Assembly: GCF_964059115.1 (NCBI RefSeq)
Contig: NZ_OZ060408.1
Span: 124,001 to 188,000 of the forward strand
DNA length: 64,000 nt
From: Buchnera aphidicola (Pemphigus immunis)
Lineage (GTDB): Bacteria; Pseudomonadota; Gammaproteobacteria; Enterobacterales; Enterobacteriaceae
Reading direction: 5' to 3'
Shown here: in pieces, positions 52,674 to 62,218 of the stretch
Numbering within the stretch: the first letter of the stretch is position 1
Layout of the letters: each line of letters starts with the position of its first letter
Program-made: the position numbers and the translations under genes
The notes under the pieces: generated by a model
Databases searched by the model: none
Told to the model about the DNA's origin: nothing
Seen by the model: only the letters and a program-made list of their open reading frames with translations

Positions 52674-53642
52674 ATGCATACTATAGGAACACCGTTTCTT
52701 TGGATAACTTTTAGTATGTTATCTATTGTGATGATATTAAGTGAGATAGTATTACAAAAGACAAAAATATTTATTAAAAAGCCTTTAAAATCATCAATTT
52801 TATTTTCCTTATTATGGTTGAGTGTTGTTTTTTTATTTTCTATAATATTGTGGTTTTCTGTAAAAAAAAATATTAATATTAATATTGCAAATGTAACAAC
52901 ATTATCTTTTTTTAGTAGTTATTTTTTAGAGCAATTGTTATCTGTAGATAATATTTTAATATGGTTTTTATTATTTCGTCATTTTTCAATACCAATAATT
53001 TATCATCGTAAGGTACTGGTGTATGGTTTATTAGGAGCAACAGTATTCCGTATAATGATTATTTTTTTTGGAAATTGGTTTTTGTATAAATATAATTGGA
53101 TACTTTATGTTTTTGGTATTATTGTTTTATATACTGGTGTTAAAATGATATTTCTTAAAAATAATAATACTGTAATTTTACCTAAAAATAGAAGGATAGT
53201 TTGGATTTATAGAATATTAAGAATTACCTCTGAGTTAAAAAAAGATAAATTTTTTTTATGGGAAAATGGTGTATTTTTTTTTACTCCTTTATTTCTAGTT
53301 TCTATTTTAATTGAACTAAGTGATATTATTTTTGCTATAGATAGTATTTCAGCTGTATTTTCTATAACTACAGATCCTTTTATTATTATTACTTCTAATT
53401 TATTATCTATATTTAATTTACGTTCTATGTATTTTTTATTATCTTTTTTAGAAACAGAAATTAATTTTATTAAATATGGTATTGGATTTGTATTAATATT
53501 TATTGGTTTTAAAATTTTATTTGGAAAATTTTTATGTATTTCAGAATATTTTTATATGATAATCATAGGTTTTTTTTTAATCATAAGTATTTTTTTAAAT
53601 ATTTTTTACATAGTAAAAAAAATGTTTTTTAAAAAAAAGTAA
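52674..53642 (+). CDS. alx: TerC-family integral membrane protein (Alx-like manganese exporter)
   Basis: The 322-residue protein aligns throughout with E. coli Alx (formerly YgjT, 321): MHTIGTPFLWITF for MNTVGTPLLWGGF, FLEQLLSVDN for LIEKSLAVDN, RKVLVYGLLGATVFR, YVFGIIVLYTGVKM, and ELSDIIFAIDSISAVFSITT with the conserved acidic residues. About seven to nine membrane segments. In E. coli, Alx exports manganese and is induced by alkali through a 5' UTR riboswitch; I see no equivalent leader here. Its closeness to nuoN differs from the E. coli order. Confidence 0.92.
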   Translation: MHTIGTPFLWITFSMLSIVMILSEIVLQKTKIFIKKPLKSSILFSLLWLSVVFLFSIILWFSVKKNININIANVTTLSFFSSYFLEQLLSVDNILIWFLLFRHFSIPIIYHRKVLVYGLLGATVFRIMIIFFGNWFLYKYNWILYVFGIIVLYTGVKMIFLKNNNTVILPKNRRIVWIYRILRITSELKKDKFFLWENGVFFFTPLFLVSILIELSDIIFAIDSISAVFSITTDPFIIITSNLLSIFNLRSMYFLLSFLETEINFIKYGIGFVLIFIGFKILFGKFLCISEYFYMIIIGFFLIISIFLNIFYIVKKMFFKKK

Positions 53643-53757
53643 TATTAAAATTTTGAGAATATAATATTTTATACTGATATGTTTGTATAATAAGATAATA
53701 AAATTAATGTATTTTAGATCAAAATAATATTGTTTATTTGATTTTATATTATACTAA

Positions 53758-55044
53758 ATGAGTATTATAGATACCAAAAATATGAAAAAAAAGAATGTTT
53801 TACATATTAATACATCTTTATCTATGTGGTTAAAATATGTTAAAAAATTAAATATAAAAAATAATCATTGTGGATTAGAAAATTGTTTTTTTATAGCAAA
53901 AAAAATGGATTTATTAAATTTCTGTTCTTTTGTTTTTATTATTGGTGGAACAAACGGGAAAGGGACTACTTGTTTTATATTAGAACGTATATTTTTGTCT
54001 TCTGGTTATCGTGTGGGATTATATACATCACCTCATTTATTTAAATATCATGAAAGAATTCGTATTAATGGTAAATATTTAAGTGATATTGAACATACGT
54101 GTGCATTTTTTGAAATAGAATGTTTTAGAAAAAAATTATCTTTGTCATATTTTGAGTTTATTACATTATCTGCATTAGTATTATTTAAAAAATGTAAATT
54201 AGATATAATAATACTTGAGGTAGGTTTAGGAGGAAGATTAGATGCTACAAATATCGTAAATTCTGATATATCTGTTATTACGAACATAGGAATTGATCAC
54301 ATTTCTCATTTAGGTTTTACTAGATCTAATATTGGATACGAAAAAGCACATATTGCTAAGAAAAATAAATATATAATTGTTGGAGAAAAAGAGATTCCTG
54401 ATAGTTTCTTACAAGTTATTAAAATAAAAGAAGCAATTTTAAAAAAAATTAATTTAGATTGGTGGATAACTTATGAAAAAAATAATTGGAATTATCTTTC
54501 TGATGAAATAAATTTACATTATCTTCCTTATCCGAAAGTTTCTTTAGAAAATGTTTCAACAGCTTTAACAGCTTTATTTCATTCACCATTTAATATAAAT
54601 AAGAATGTTATAATTGATACTATTAAAAATATTACATTACCTGGAAGATTTCAAATTTTATCTAATGATCCTAAGGTAATATTAGATGTTGCTCATAATC
54701 CTCATGCTGTCTTACATTTATCACAAAAAATAAAAAATATAAAAAGTATTGGTAAAATTTATGCAATTATGGGCGTTTTAAAAGATAAAGATATTTCTGG
54801 TATGATTTTAAATTTAGAATCATTGGTAGATTATTGGTATTTTATACCGATAAATAGAGATAGAGGCATAAATAGTATGTCACAATTAACTAATATTTTA
54901 CCTAAAAACTTTAATGTTTTAGAAAATTTTAAGTCAGCTTGGTATTCTATTAATGTAAAAGTAAAGAAAGAAGATATGATTTTGATATTTGGATCATTTT
55001 ATTTAGTTTCGGAGGCTATTCGAGTTATTAATTTAAATATATAA
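53758..55044 (+). CDS. folC: Bifunctional folylpolyglutamate / dihydrofolate synthase
   Basis: A Mur-ligase-like enzyme adding glutamates to folates, 428 residues (E. coli 422). The P-loop is IIGGTNGKGTTCFILE (about residues 61-76), followed by GLYTSPHLFKYHERIRINGK, ILEVGLGGRLDATN, ITNIGIDHISHLG and VILDVAHNPHAVLHL. The first eight residues are variable; an ATG at 53782 is an alternative start. No folA is present near apaH, so the source of reduced folate is a question. Confidence 0.95.
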   Translation: MSIIDTKNMKKKNVLHINTSLSMWLKYVKKLNIKNNHCGLENCFFIAKKMDLLNFCSFVFIIGGTNGKGTTCFILERIFLSSGYRVGLYTSPHLFKYHERIRINGKYLSDIEHTCAFFEIECFRKKLSLSYFEFITLSALVLFKKCKLDIIILEVGLGGRLDATNIVNSDISVITNIGIDHISHLGFTRSNIGYEKAHIAKKNKYIIVGEKEIPDSFLQVIKIKEAILKKINLDWWITYEKNNWNYLSDEINLHYLPYPKVSLENVSTALTALFHSPFNINKNVIIDTIKNITLPGRFQILSNDPKVILDVAHNPHAVLHLSQKIKNIKSIGKIYAIMGVLKDKDISGMILNLESLVDYWYFIPINRDRGINSMSQLTNILPKNFNVLENFKSAWYSINVKVKKEDMILIFGSFYLVSEAIRVINLNI

Positions 55045-55078
55045 ATGTATTTAATATATATAGTTTTTTCTTATTTTT

Positions 55079-55112
55079 AGTACACTAAAATAATAATTAA
55101 TTTTAATGTACT
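55079..55112. terminator. Hairpin between convergent folC and prs
   Basis: AGTACACTAAAA (55079-55090) pairs with TTTTAATGTACT (55101-55112), one mismatch, 10-base loop. Placed between two stops it may act for both strands, though no clean U-tract follows. A 12-base palindrome AACATTAATGTT overlaps the prs stop at 55132-55143. Confidence 0.45.
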
Positions 55113-55135
55113 GATAAAAAATATAAGGTGGAACA

Positions 55136-56083
55136 TTAATGTTCAAACATTTCAGATATTGATTCTTCATTACTAATTCTACGAATAGCTTCTGCCAACA
55201 TTCCAGATAAAGTTAATGTTCTTACATGCGGCAATAATTTAATTTTTTCAGATAAAGGTATAGTATCACACACAATAACTTCATCAATGACAGCATTTTT
55301 TAAATTTTTTTCTGCTATTCCAGAAAAAATAGGATGAGTAGCATAAGCAAATACTCTTTTAGCTCCTCTTTCTTTCAATGCTTCTGCTGCTTTATATAAA
55401 GTTCCTCCAGTATCTATCATGTCATCTACTAATACACAATCTCGATCAGATACATCTCCAATGACATGCATGACTTGAGATATATTTGTGTTAGGTCTTC
55501 TTTTATCTATAATAGCCATATCTGTATCGTACAATAACTTTGCTATCGCTCGAGCACGTATGACACCACCAATATCTGGAGAAACTACTATGGGATTTTT
55601 AAAATTAATTTTTAACATATCTTCTAAAAGAATCAAGCTTCCAAAAACATTATCGACAGGAACGTCAAAAAAACCTTGAATTTGTTCGGCATGTAAGTCG
55701 ACAGTAAGAATGCGATCAACTCCTGTACTAGATAAAAAATCAGCAACTACTTTTGCAGTTATAGGTACTCTAGCAGAACGAACACGACGATCTTGTCTGG
55801 CATATCCAAAATAAGGAATTACACTGGTAATTCGACCTGCAGAAGCGCGTCTTAATGCGTCTATCATAACTAGTAATTCCATTAAATTATCATTGGTAGG
55901 AGCACATGTTGATTGTATTATAAATACATCACTGCCTCTTACATTTTCATTTATTTGCACACTTATTTCTCCATCGCTAAATCTTGTTACTGATGCGTTA
56001 CTTAAATTGGTATATAAGCGTTTAGCAATGGATTTTGCCAGATTAGGTATTGCATTACCAGAAAACAATTTTATATCAGACAT
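55136..56083 (-). CDS. prs: Ribose-phosphate pyrophosphokinase (PRPP synthetase)
   Basis: It makes PRPP for nucleotide, histidine and tryptophan synthesis. The length, 315 residues, is the same as E. coli Prs. Signatures are MKLFSGN-like [68 protein letters not shown], and the PRPP-binding loop [12 protein letters not shown]. It has its own promoter region upstream in a very long spacer. In E. coli it is followed upstream by ispE, which is absent. Confidence 0.97.
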   Translation of the reverse strand: MSDIKLFSGNAIPNLAKSIAKRLYTNLSNASVTRFSDGEISVQINENVRGSDVFIIQSTCAPTNDNLMELLVMIDALRRASAGRITSVIPYFGYARQDRRVRSARVPITAKVVADFLSSTGVDRILTVDLHAEQIQGFFDVPVDNVFGSLILLEDMLKINFKNPIVVSPDIGGVIRARAIAKLLYDTDMAIIDKRRPNTNISQVMHVIGDVSDRDCVLVDDMIDTGGTLYKAAEALKERGAKRVFAYATHPIFSGIAEKNLKNAVIDEVIVCDTIPLSEKIKLLPHVRTLTLSGMLAEAIRRISNEESISEMFEH

Positions 56084-57048
56084 AATGTTAACCTTAATTA
56101 ATTTAGTAAATAAAATAAGAATTATTATGCGTATATTATATATTTTGTATTATATAATTAATTTTATTTTTAATAGTTATTTTTATTTTTTATGTATTAT
56201 AGATAATTGATTTTTTGAGAAGAATTGGTCTCTTCTATGTTAAAAATTTTTTATTAATTAATATTTTTATGTTGTGACATATATTTAATTTTTTGTTAGA
56301 TAAATGTAATGTAAATATTATTTTTAATTGTATAACAAGATTCAAATATTAAATAGTAAGTAATTAGTTTCTTTAATTTTGATCATTTTTTATTTTTTTT
56401 GATAATTTTTAAATAGTTTTATTTAAAAAAAATTAATGAAATAAATAAGTTGTATTTTATATATTAGAATTAATAAATTTTTGAACGCATAGAATGAATT
56501 TTATGAATTAATTTTAATTTTTATTAAAAAATGTATTTTTATATTTTTAAAATTAATTTTTTCTTATATAAAAGAATTAAGATATTAGTTAAAAATAAAT
56601 TAAACATAATTTTCGGATTATAAAAAATATTTAATAAAAATAAAGAATTTTTTTCTTATATGATTAGTTAAGATATTTTAAATTTATTAATGATGTAAGT
56701 AATATTATTGAATAATAATTTTTGATAAAAAATATTTTTTTGTGCAAAAAATTATTTTAGGTGATAATGCTAAAATGTATAAGGGATGAATAGATATTTA
56801 GATATTAATAGGAAAATGACAGTTTATGTAATTTTATTTTTAATTAGAATAGTGTTATGTATATAATTATGTTTACAATAATTTTGATAAGTAATAACTA
56901 AAAGTTTTTTTATGAAAAAATTTATTTAATATATTTTATTAATAAAATATTGTTTTTTATAAAGTTAAAATGATTATGTTGGCATTTTAATTAATTAAGA
57001 AGCATTTAATATACGTAACAGTAGTATATGATACGGTAGATTATAAAA
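56084..57048. other. Long A/T-rich spacer between divergent prs and prfA (site of ispE in relatives)
   Basis: 965 bases with no supported gene. Its size is comparable to an ispE gene (about 850 bases) plus promoters; E. coli has ispE, lolB and hemA here. I found no trace of the PAKLNLFL or GGGLGGGSS motifs on the minus strand. A small dyad AGAAGA/TCTTCT lies at 56218-56236. Confidence 0.5.
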
Positions 57049-58143
57049 ATGAATAAATCTATGCTTGATAAATTACAACATTTACAAGATCGTTTTGAAG
57101 AGTTGGAGATGATGCTATCTGAAACTAATTCAAAACTAGACAAAGATAAATTATGTGCTTTATCTAAAGAATATTTAAAACTATCTAATATTAGTCGTTG
57201 TTTTTTAGATTGGAAAAAAAATCAGCGAGAAATAGAAAAATTAAGTTTGTTGTTGGAAGATAATGAAATTCGCGTATTAGCTGAAGAAGAATTATTGTTA
57301 GCTAAGAAAAAATCGGAAATTTTAAATAAAAAAATAAGAACGTTATTAATACCGAAAGATCCTTATGATTCACGTAGCTGTTTTATTGAAATTCGTGCTG
57401 CTACAGGTGGAGATGAAGCAGCTATCTTTGCTGGTGATTTATTGCGTATGTATATTAGATATGCTGAGCTTAATTCATGGAAAACAGAAATAGTTAGTAT
57501 TAGTGAAAATGAAAAAGGTGGTTTTAAAGAAATTATAGCTAAAATTAAAGGAAAAGGTGTGAATGGAAAATTAAAATTTGAATCTGGAGGACATCGAGTA
57601 CAAAGAATTCCTAAAACTGAGTCACAAGGTCGAGTTCATACTTCAACATGTACAGTAGCTATTATGCCTGAAGTATCATCATTAGAGAAAATTGTAATTC
57701 GTCCAAGTGATTTAAAAATAGATACATTTCGTTCTTCAGGAGCAGGTGGTCAACATGTAAATACTACTGATTCTGCAATTAGAATTACTCATATTCCAAC
57801 AGGTTATGTAGTAGAATGTCAAGATGAACGTTCACAACATAAAAATAAGGCTAAAGCTTTATCTGTTTTATCTGCTCGTATTCATGCTGCTGAATCTGCA
57901 AAATTTCATGAAAAGAATGCATTTATCCGTCGTAATTTATTAGGAACTGGAGAGAGATCTGATCGAAGTAGAACTTATAATTTTCCACAAAATAGAGTTA
58001 CAGATCATAGGATTAATCTAACTTTGTATAGTTTAGATGAAATTTTGCAAGGTAATTTGGATCTTGTTATCAATCCAATTATTCAAGAAAATCAAGCAGA
58101 AATACTTTCCTCTTTGTCTGATAAATATGATGACTGTTTATGA
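57049..58143 (+). CDS. prfA: Peptide chain release factor 1
   Basis: It recognises UAA and UAG and triggers peptide release. The product has 364 residues (E. coli 360). The tripeptide anticodon region is [15 protein letters not shown] (PxT), and the catalytic GGQ is in [19 protein letters not shown]. The N-terminal domain is lysine-rich but complete. The stop lies inside the start of prmC, so the factor and the enzyme that methylates its GGQ glutamine are translationally linked. Confidence 0.97.
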   Translation: MNKSMLDKLQHLQDRFEELEMMLSETNSKLDKDKLCALSKEYLKLSNISRCFLDWKKNQREIEKLSLLLEDNEIRVLAEEELLLAKKKSEILNKKIRTLLIPKDPYDSRSCFIEIRAATGGDEAAIFAGDLLRMYIRYAELNSWKTEIVSISENEKGGFKEIIAKIKGKGVNGKLKFESGGHRVQRIPKTESQGRVHTSTCTVAIMPEVSSLEKIVIRPSDLKIDTFRSSGAGGQHVNTTDSAIRITHIPTGYVVECQDERSQHKNKAKALSVLSARIHAAESAKFHEKNAFIRRNLLGTGERSDRSRTYNFPQNRVTDHRINLTLYSLDEILQGNLDLVINPIIQENQAEILSSLSDKYDDCL

Positions 58144-58960
58144 GTGGTTGCGGTATGCGACGGAACAATTATCTAGTTGTGGATATTATAAGCTAGATGC
58201 TGAAGTTTTGTTAAGTTTTGTTATAAAAAAATCTAAATCATGGTTAATAATTAATGAAAACTATCGATTAAATATGGAAGAATTAAAAAAAATAAATTAT
58301 TTGTTGAAACGTCGCATGTTAGGTGAACCGATAGCATATTTATTAGGGGAAAAAGAATTTTGGTCACTGACTTTTATCGTTTCGAAGTTTGTATTAATTC
58401 CTAGATCAGATACAGAGATCTTAGTAGAACATAGTTTAAAGAAGTTAACTGATACACCATCTAAAATATTAGATTTAGGTACTGGATGTGGATCAATAGC
58501 TTTGTCTTTGGCCGCAATGAGATCTGATTGTGATATTACTGGAATTGATTGTATGATGGAATCTATTTATTTGGCTAAATACAATGCCAATAGATTAAGG
58601 ATAAATAATGTGAGATTTTTATATAGTAATTGGTTTTCTGTATTAGGGACAGAAAAGTTTGATATTATTGTTAGCAATCCTCCTTACGTTAAATTAGAAG
58701 ATATTAATTTTTTGGAAAAAGATATTTTTTTTGAACCGTTTATTTCTTTAATATCATCTAATAATGGATTGGCTGATATTGAACATATCATTAAGTATGC
58801 AAAAAAACATTTAAATTATTTAGGTTGGTTATTATTAGAACATAGCTATGATCAAAAAGAAGAAGTTCAAAATATATTTAAACATTATAATTTTTTTGAA
58901 GTATCATCTTATAAAGATTATTCAGGTAATGATCGCATTACTATTGGAAGAAATATATGA
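58130..58960 (+). CDS. prmC: Release factor glutamine N5-methyltransferase
   Basis: PrmC (HemK) methylates the GGQ glutamine of RF1 and RF2. From ATG 58130 it has 276 residues (E. coli 277), starting [18 protein letters not shown], and overlapping prfA by 14 bases; a tandem ATG at 58127 is equally possible. The SAM-binding [17 protein letters not shown] and the catalytic NPPY ([13 protein letters not shown]) are intact. The C-terminus [11 protein letters not shown] matches E. coli YGDNERVTLGR. Confidence 0.96.
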   Translation: MTVYEWLRYATEQLSSCGYYKLDAEVLLSFVIKKSKSWLIINENYRLNMEELKKINYLLKRRMLGEPIAYLLGEKEFWSLTFIVSKFVLIPRSDTEILVEHSLKKLTDTPSKILDLGTGCGSIALSLAAMRSDCDITGIDCMMESIYLAKYNANRLRINNVRFLYSNWFSVLGTEKFDIIVSNPPYVKLEDINFLEKDIFFEPFISLISSNNGLADIEHIIKYAKKHLNYLGWLLLEHSYDQKEEVQNIFKHYNFFEVSSYKDYSGNDRITIGRNI

Positions 58961-59220
58961 ACATATTTGATGATATTAATCATTTTTTCATATATAAATT
59001 TTTAATAAGAAATGTTCTGTATTGTATTCTTTAACATCTTTCATTTTTATTAATTAAAATATTTGTGTTATGATAATGTATCATATGTATTCATGTAAAA
59101 TATTGAATTGAAAAAATAAAACTAGTGTTTAGTGCGAAGAAAGTACACGTATTTTAGTCAATTTATTTTTAAAATCATATATTTACAGTAAGTTATAAAA
59201 ATATTATTATTGGGAATAAT

Positions 59221-60030
59221 ATGACATCATTTGTTAATATTGATTTTTCTAAATCACCACTTTGTGAGACTATTATAACTGCTTTTCGGACTATTCGTAA
59301 AGATTTTCCTTCAGAAGATGTTTTCTCTGAATTGCAAGATAGAATAGATGAAGCCAGGTCGTATATCTCTAACGAAACTAATAAAACTAATCAGTTAAAA
59401 AAATTAATTGAATTATTTTATCATCATTGGAAATTTGGAGGAGCTGATGGAAAATATTTACTTTCAGATGTACTATGGTTAGATCATGTGTTAAAAACAC
59501 GTCAAGGAACAGCTGTATCATTAGGAATAATATTATTGCATATTGCTCATAAATTAGAATTACCATTAATGCCTGTTATTTTCCCAACTCAATTAATTTT
59601 ACGTTCTGATAAAAATGATAATGAAGTATGGTTAATAAATCCTTTTAATGGTGAAACTTTAAATGAACATATTTTAGGAGTGTGGTTAAAAGGGAATATT
59701 AGTCCTACCACAGAATTGTATGAAAATGATTTATATGAAGCTAATTCTTCTGCCGTTATGAGAAAGATATTAGATACTTTAAAATCAGCACTTATGGAAG
59801 AAAAAAAAATGGAATTAGCATTAAATGTTAGTAATGTATTATTAAAAATTAATCCCGACGATCCTTATGAAATTCGTGATCGAGGATTAATTTATGCTCA
59901 TTTAGAATGTAATCATATTGCTTTAACTGATTTAGTTTATTTTGTAGAACATTGTCCTGAAGATCCAATCAGTGAAATTATAAAAGTACAAATTCATTCT
60001 ATAGAACAAAGGAGAATAATATTGCATTAA
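59221..60030 (+). CDS. sirB1: SirB1 family protein (transglutaminase-like / TPR)
   Basis: At 269 residues it matches E. coli SirB1 (YchA) in length and order behind prfA-prmC. It has a transglutaminase-like fold region (RQGTAVSLGIILLHIAHKLELPLMPV in part) and a C-terminal tetratricopeptide-like helical part (LLKINPDDPYEIRDRGLIYAHL). Biochemical function is unknown. sirB2 of E. coli is missing in the 260-base gap upstream. Its preservation implies use, but no role can be deduced. Confidence 0.9.
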   Translation: MTSFVNIDFSKSPLCETIITAFRTIRKDFPSEDVFSELQDRIDEARSYISNETNKTNQLKKLIELFYHHWKFGGADGKYLLSDVLWLDHVLKTRQGTAVSLGIILLHIAHKLELPLMPVIFPTQLILRSDKNDNEVWLINPFNGETLNEHILGVWLKGNISPTTELYENDLYEANSSAVMRKILDTLKSALMEEKKMELALNVSNVLLKINPDDPYEIRDRGLIYAHLECNHIALTDLVYFVEHCPEDPISEIIKVQIHSIEQRRIILH

Positions 60031-60415
60031 TTTTTTAATAATGCTTATTTATATATATTAGCATAATTGATAAAAATATTTTTTATAACAGTAATTTGAG
60101 TATATTTTTTATATTCATATTTTTATAAATATGTATTCTATTAATATATATTAAAATCTTAGTTTCTCTTTTAAACAAACATTTATATTAGAATATTAAA
60201 TTTTTAACATATGTATCTGTAAAATATTATTTTTAAGATTGATAATACAATGTTAGAGACACAGATTAAGTAAGGTTTATTAAGAAATTTTGGTGTTTTT
60301 TTCTCCTTGACGTTTTTTCAGGTTAGCGATAGGACATATTGATATCGCTTCCTCTATTTTTATCTTTAGTACAACCTCGTTATATTTTCTGTAATATATT
60401 TATATTCTGTTATAC

Positions 60416-60443
60416 AATACTATTTTTAATAAAAAATAGTATT
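60416..60443 (+). terminator. 12-bp hairpin in the sirB1-ackA spacer
   Basis: AATACTATTTTT (60416-60427) pairs perfectly with 60432-60443, 4-base loop, followed by TATTTATATTTTATATTTTT. Terminator-like for a plus-strand transcript crossing the upstream island. Confidence 0.5.
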
Positions 60444-60473
60444 TATTTATATTTTATATTTTTATTATTTTAA

Positions 60474-60522
60474 ATATGATTAAAAATCATATCTCATGAT
60501 TTTTAATCATATCTCATTTTTT
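60474..60522 (+). terminator. 17-bp perfect hairpin with U-tract in the sirB1-ackA spacer
   Basis: ATATGATTAAAAATCAT (60474-60490) pairs perfectly with 60496-60512, loop ATCTC, followed by CTCATTTTTT. Each arm is itself a near-palindrome, and AATCATATCTCAT occurs twice 20 bases apart (60485 and 60505). It is the longest perfect stem in the window and could end an unidentified plus-strand transcript. Confidence 0.6.
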
Positions 60523-60943
60523 AATAGATGATGATTTATTTTAATGGTGATTGTTTTATATAAGTTAATAAAATTAATGGTATTAAATTATATTTAATCT
60601 GAATTTTGGTTAATTTTAAAATCATATTAATGGGTAATGATTAATAATATTTTAAAATTAAGTATATTCCAATTTTTTCAAGCATGTAAGGTGTATTTTA
60701 AAATTTAAATGATTTTTAATTTTTACTTATAATATTTTAATAATAATGTTTTTAATTTTATATTTTATTTTAAATTTAAATATTTATTAATGAAATATTA
60801 TTAAATGTCGGTATTATTTAATTTGCACCTTATTAAAAAAAATAAGAATTAATAGTTTCTATTTTTAATAATATAAAAATTAATTTTTACATTATATTTT
60901 TTATATTCAATATTATCTTTATTTTTTTGAAATAGGTTAATAA

Positions 60944-62158
60944 ATGTTAAATCAATTGGTATTAGTATTAAATTGCGGTAGTTCTTCTTTGAAATTTTCC
61001 ATTATTAATCCTAATAATGGTAAAAAAATTTTATTTGGTATAGTAGATTCTTTATTATTACCACAATCATGTGTTATTTGGACTAATAATTCTATTCAAC
61101 ATAAATATGTTTTGAAAGAAAAAACATCACATATAATGGCCCTTAACTTTGTTTTTAAAAAAATTTTAAAGAAAGAAGAAAAATTATTTCGGTCTATTGT
61201 TGCAATAGGACATCGAGTAGTTCACGGAGGAGAAAAACTAAAAAAATCTATTCTTATAGATAAGAAAGTGATTAATTATATTGAAGAGGCTTCTTGTTTT
61301 GCTCCTTTACATAATCCTGTGAATATTTGTGGAATTAAAACCACTTTAAATCTTTTACCTAATTTATCTAAAAAGAATGTTGCTGTATTTGATACAGCTT
61401 TTCATCAAACTATGCCAGAATCATCTTATTTGTATGCAATACCTTATTTTTATTATACTGATTATAATATAAGAAGATATGGAGCGCATGGTATTAGTCA
61501 TCAATATATTACTTATAAGACTGGAAAAATATTAAATAAATCATTAGTATCTTTAAATATTATTTCTTGTCATTTAGGTAATGGTGCTTCTGTAGCTGCT
61601 ATTTGTCGAGGTTTATGTGTAGATACTTCAATGGGATTAACTCCTTTAGAAGGTTTAGTAATGGGTACTCGAAGTGGAGATATTGATCCTGCTATTATTT
61701 TTTTTATGAACAATAAGTTAGGAATTTCAATACAAGAAATTTATAAAATTTTAACTGTAGATTCTGGTTTGTTGGGATTAAATGGTAAAAGTAGTGATTT
61801 TCGTTATGCAGAAAATAAATATTATTATGATAAAAATTCAAAAAGATCGATTGATATTTTTTGTCATCGATTAGCGAAATATATTTCAGGTTATACTTCT
61901 TTGATGGAAGGTCGATTAGATGCTGTTGTATTTACAGGCGGAATTGGAGAAAATTCTGTATTAGTCAGAGAATTGACTTTATCTAAATTATCTTTATTAG
62001 GAATTAAGATAGATATAAAACGTAATTTGCAAGTAAGAGCTGGTTTTTGTGGATTCATAAATTTAAAAGGAACCATGCCAATTTTAGTTATTCCTAGTAA
62101 TGAAGATTTGATAATAGCGCAAGAAACGATTTCTTTAATTAATAAGATTAATGAATAA
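60944..62158 (+). CDS. ackA: Acetate kinase
   Basis: It converts acetyl phosphate and ADP to acetate and ATP. The product has 404 residues (E. coli 400). Active-site parts are VLNCGSSSLKFSII at the N-terminus, GHRVVHGGEKL, VFDTAFHQTMPE, GAHGISHQY, MGTRSGDIDPAI, VVFTGGIGENS and IPSNEDLIIAQE, all as in E. coli. It is followed after 60 bases by pta, forming the Pta-AckA pathway that yields ATP from acetyl-CoA. Confidence 0.97.
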   Translation: MLNQLVLVLNCGSSSLKFSIINPNNGKKILFGIVDSLLLPQSCVIWTNNSIQHKYVLKEKTSHIMALNFVFKKILKKEEKLFRSIVAIGHRVVHGGEKLKKSILIDKKVINYIEEASCFAPLHNPVNICGIKTTLNLLPNLSKKNVAVFDTAFHQTMPESSYLYAIPYFYYTDYNIRRYGAHGISHQYITYKTGKILNKSLVSLNIISCHLGNGASVAAICRGLCVDTSMGLTPLEGLVMGTRSGDIDPAIIFFMNNKLGISIQEIYKILTVDSGLLGLNGKSSDFRYAENKYYYDKNSKRSIDIFCHRLAKYISGYTSLMEGRLDAVVFTGGIGENSVLVRELTLSKLSLLGIKIDIKRNLQVRAGFCGFINLKGTMPILVIPSNEDLIIAQETISLINKINE

Positions 62159-62218
62159 CTAAATAGAATAAATATGTTTTACATTTTAAATATAATTTAA
62201 AATTATGAGAGGTATTTA

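Larger units (their letters stand above)
60031..60943. other. Long spacer between sirB1 and ackA with a G+C-enriched island and two hairpins
   Basis: 913 bases with no established gene. About 60250-60390 is visibly richer in G+C than flanking DNA. It contains the dyad AGCGATA/TATCGCT (about 60324-60350), and on the minus strand an open stretch of some 43 codons without an ATG, ending at TAA (60280-60282). Two perfect hairpins follow at 60416-60443 and 60474-60512. This could be a small RNA gene or the last part of a decaying gene; I do not recognise it. Confidence 0.45.
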
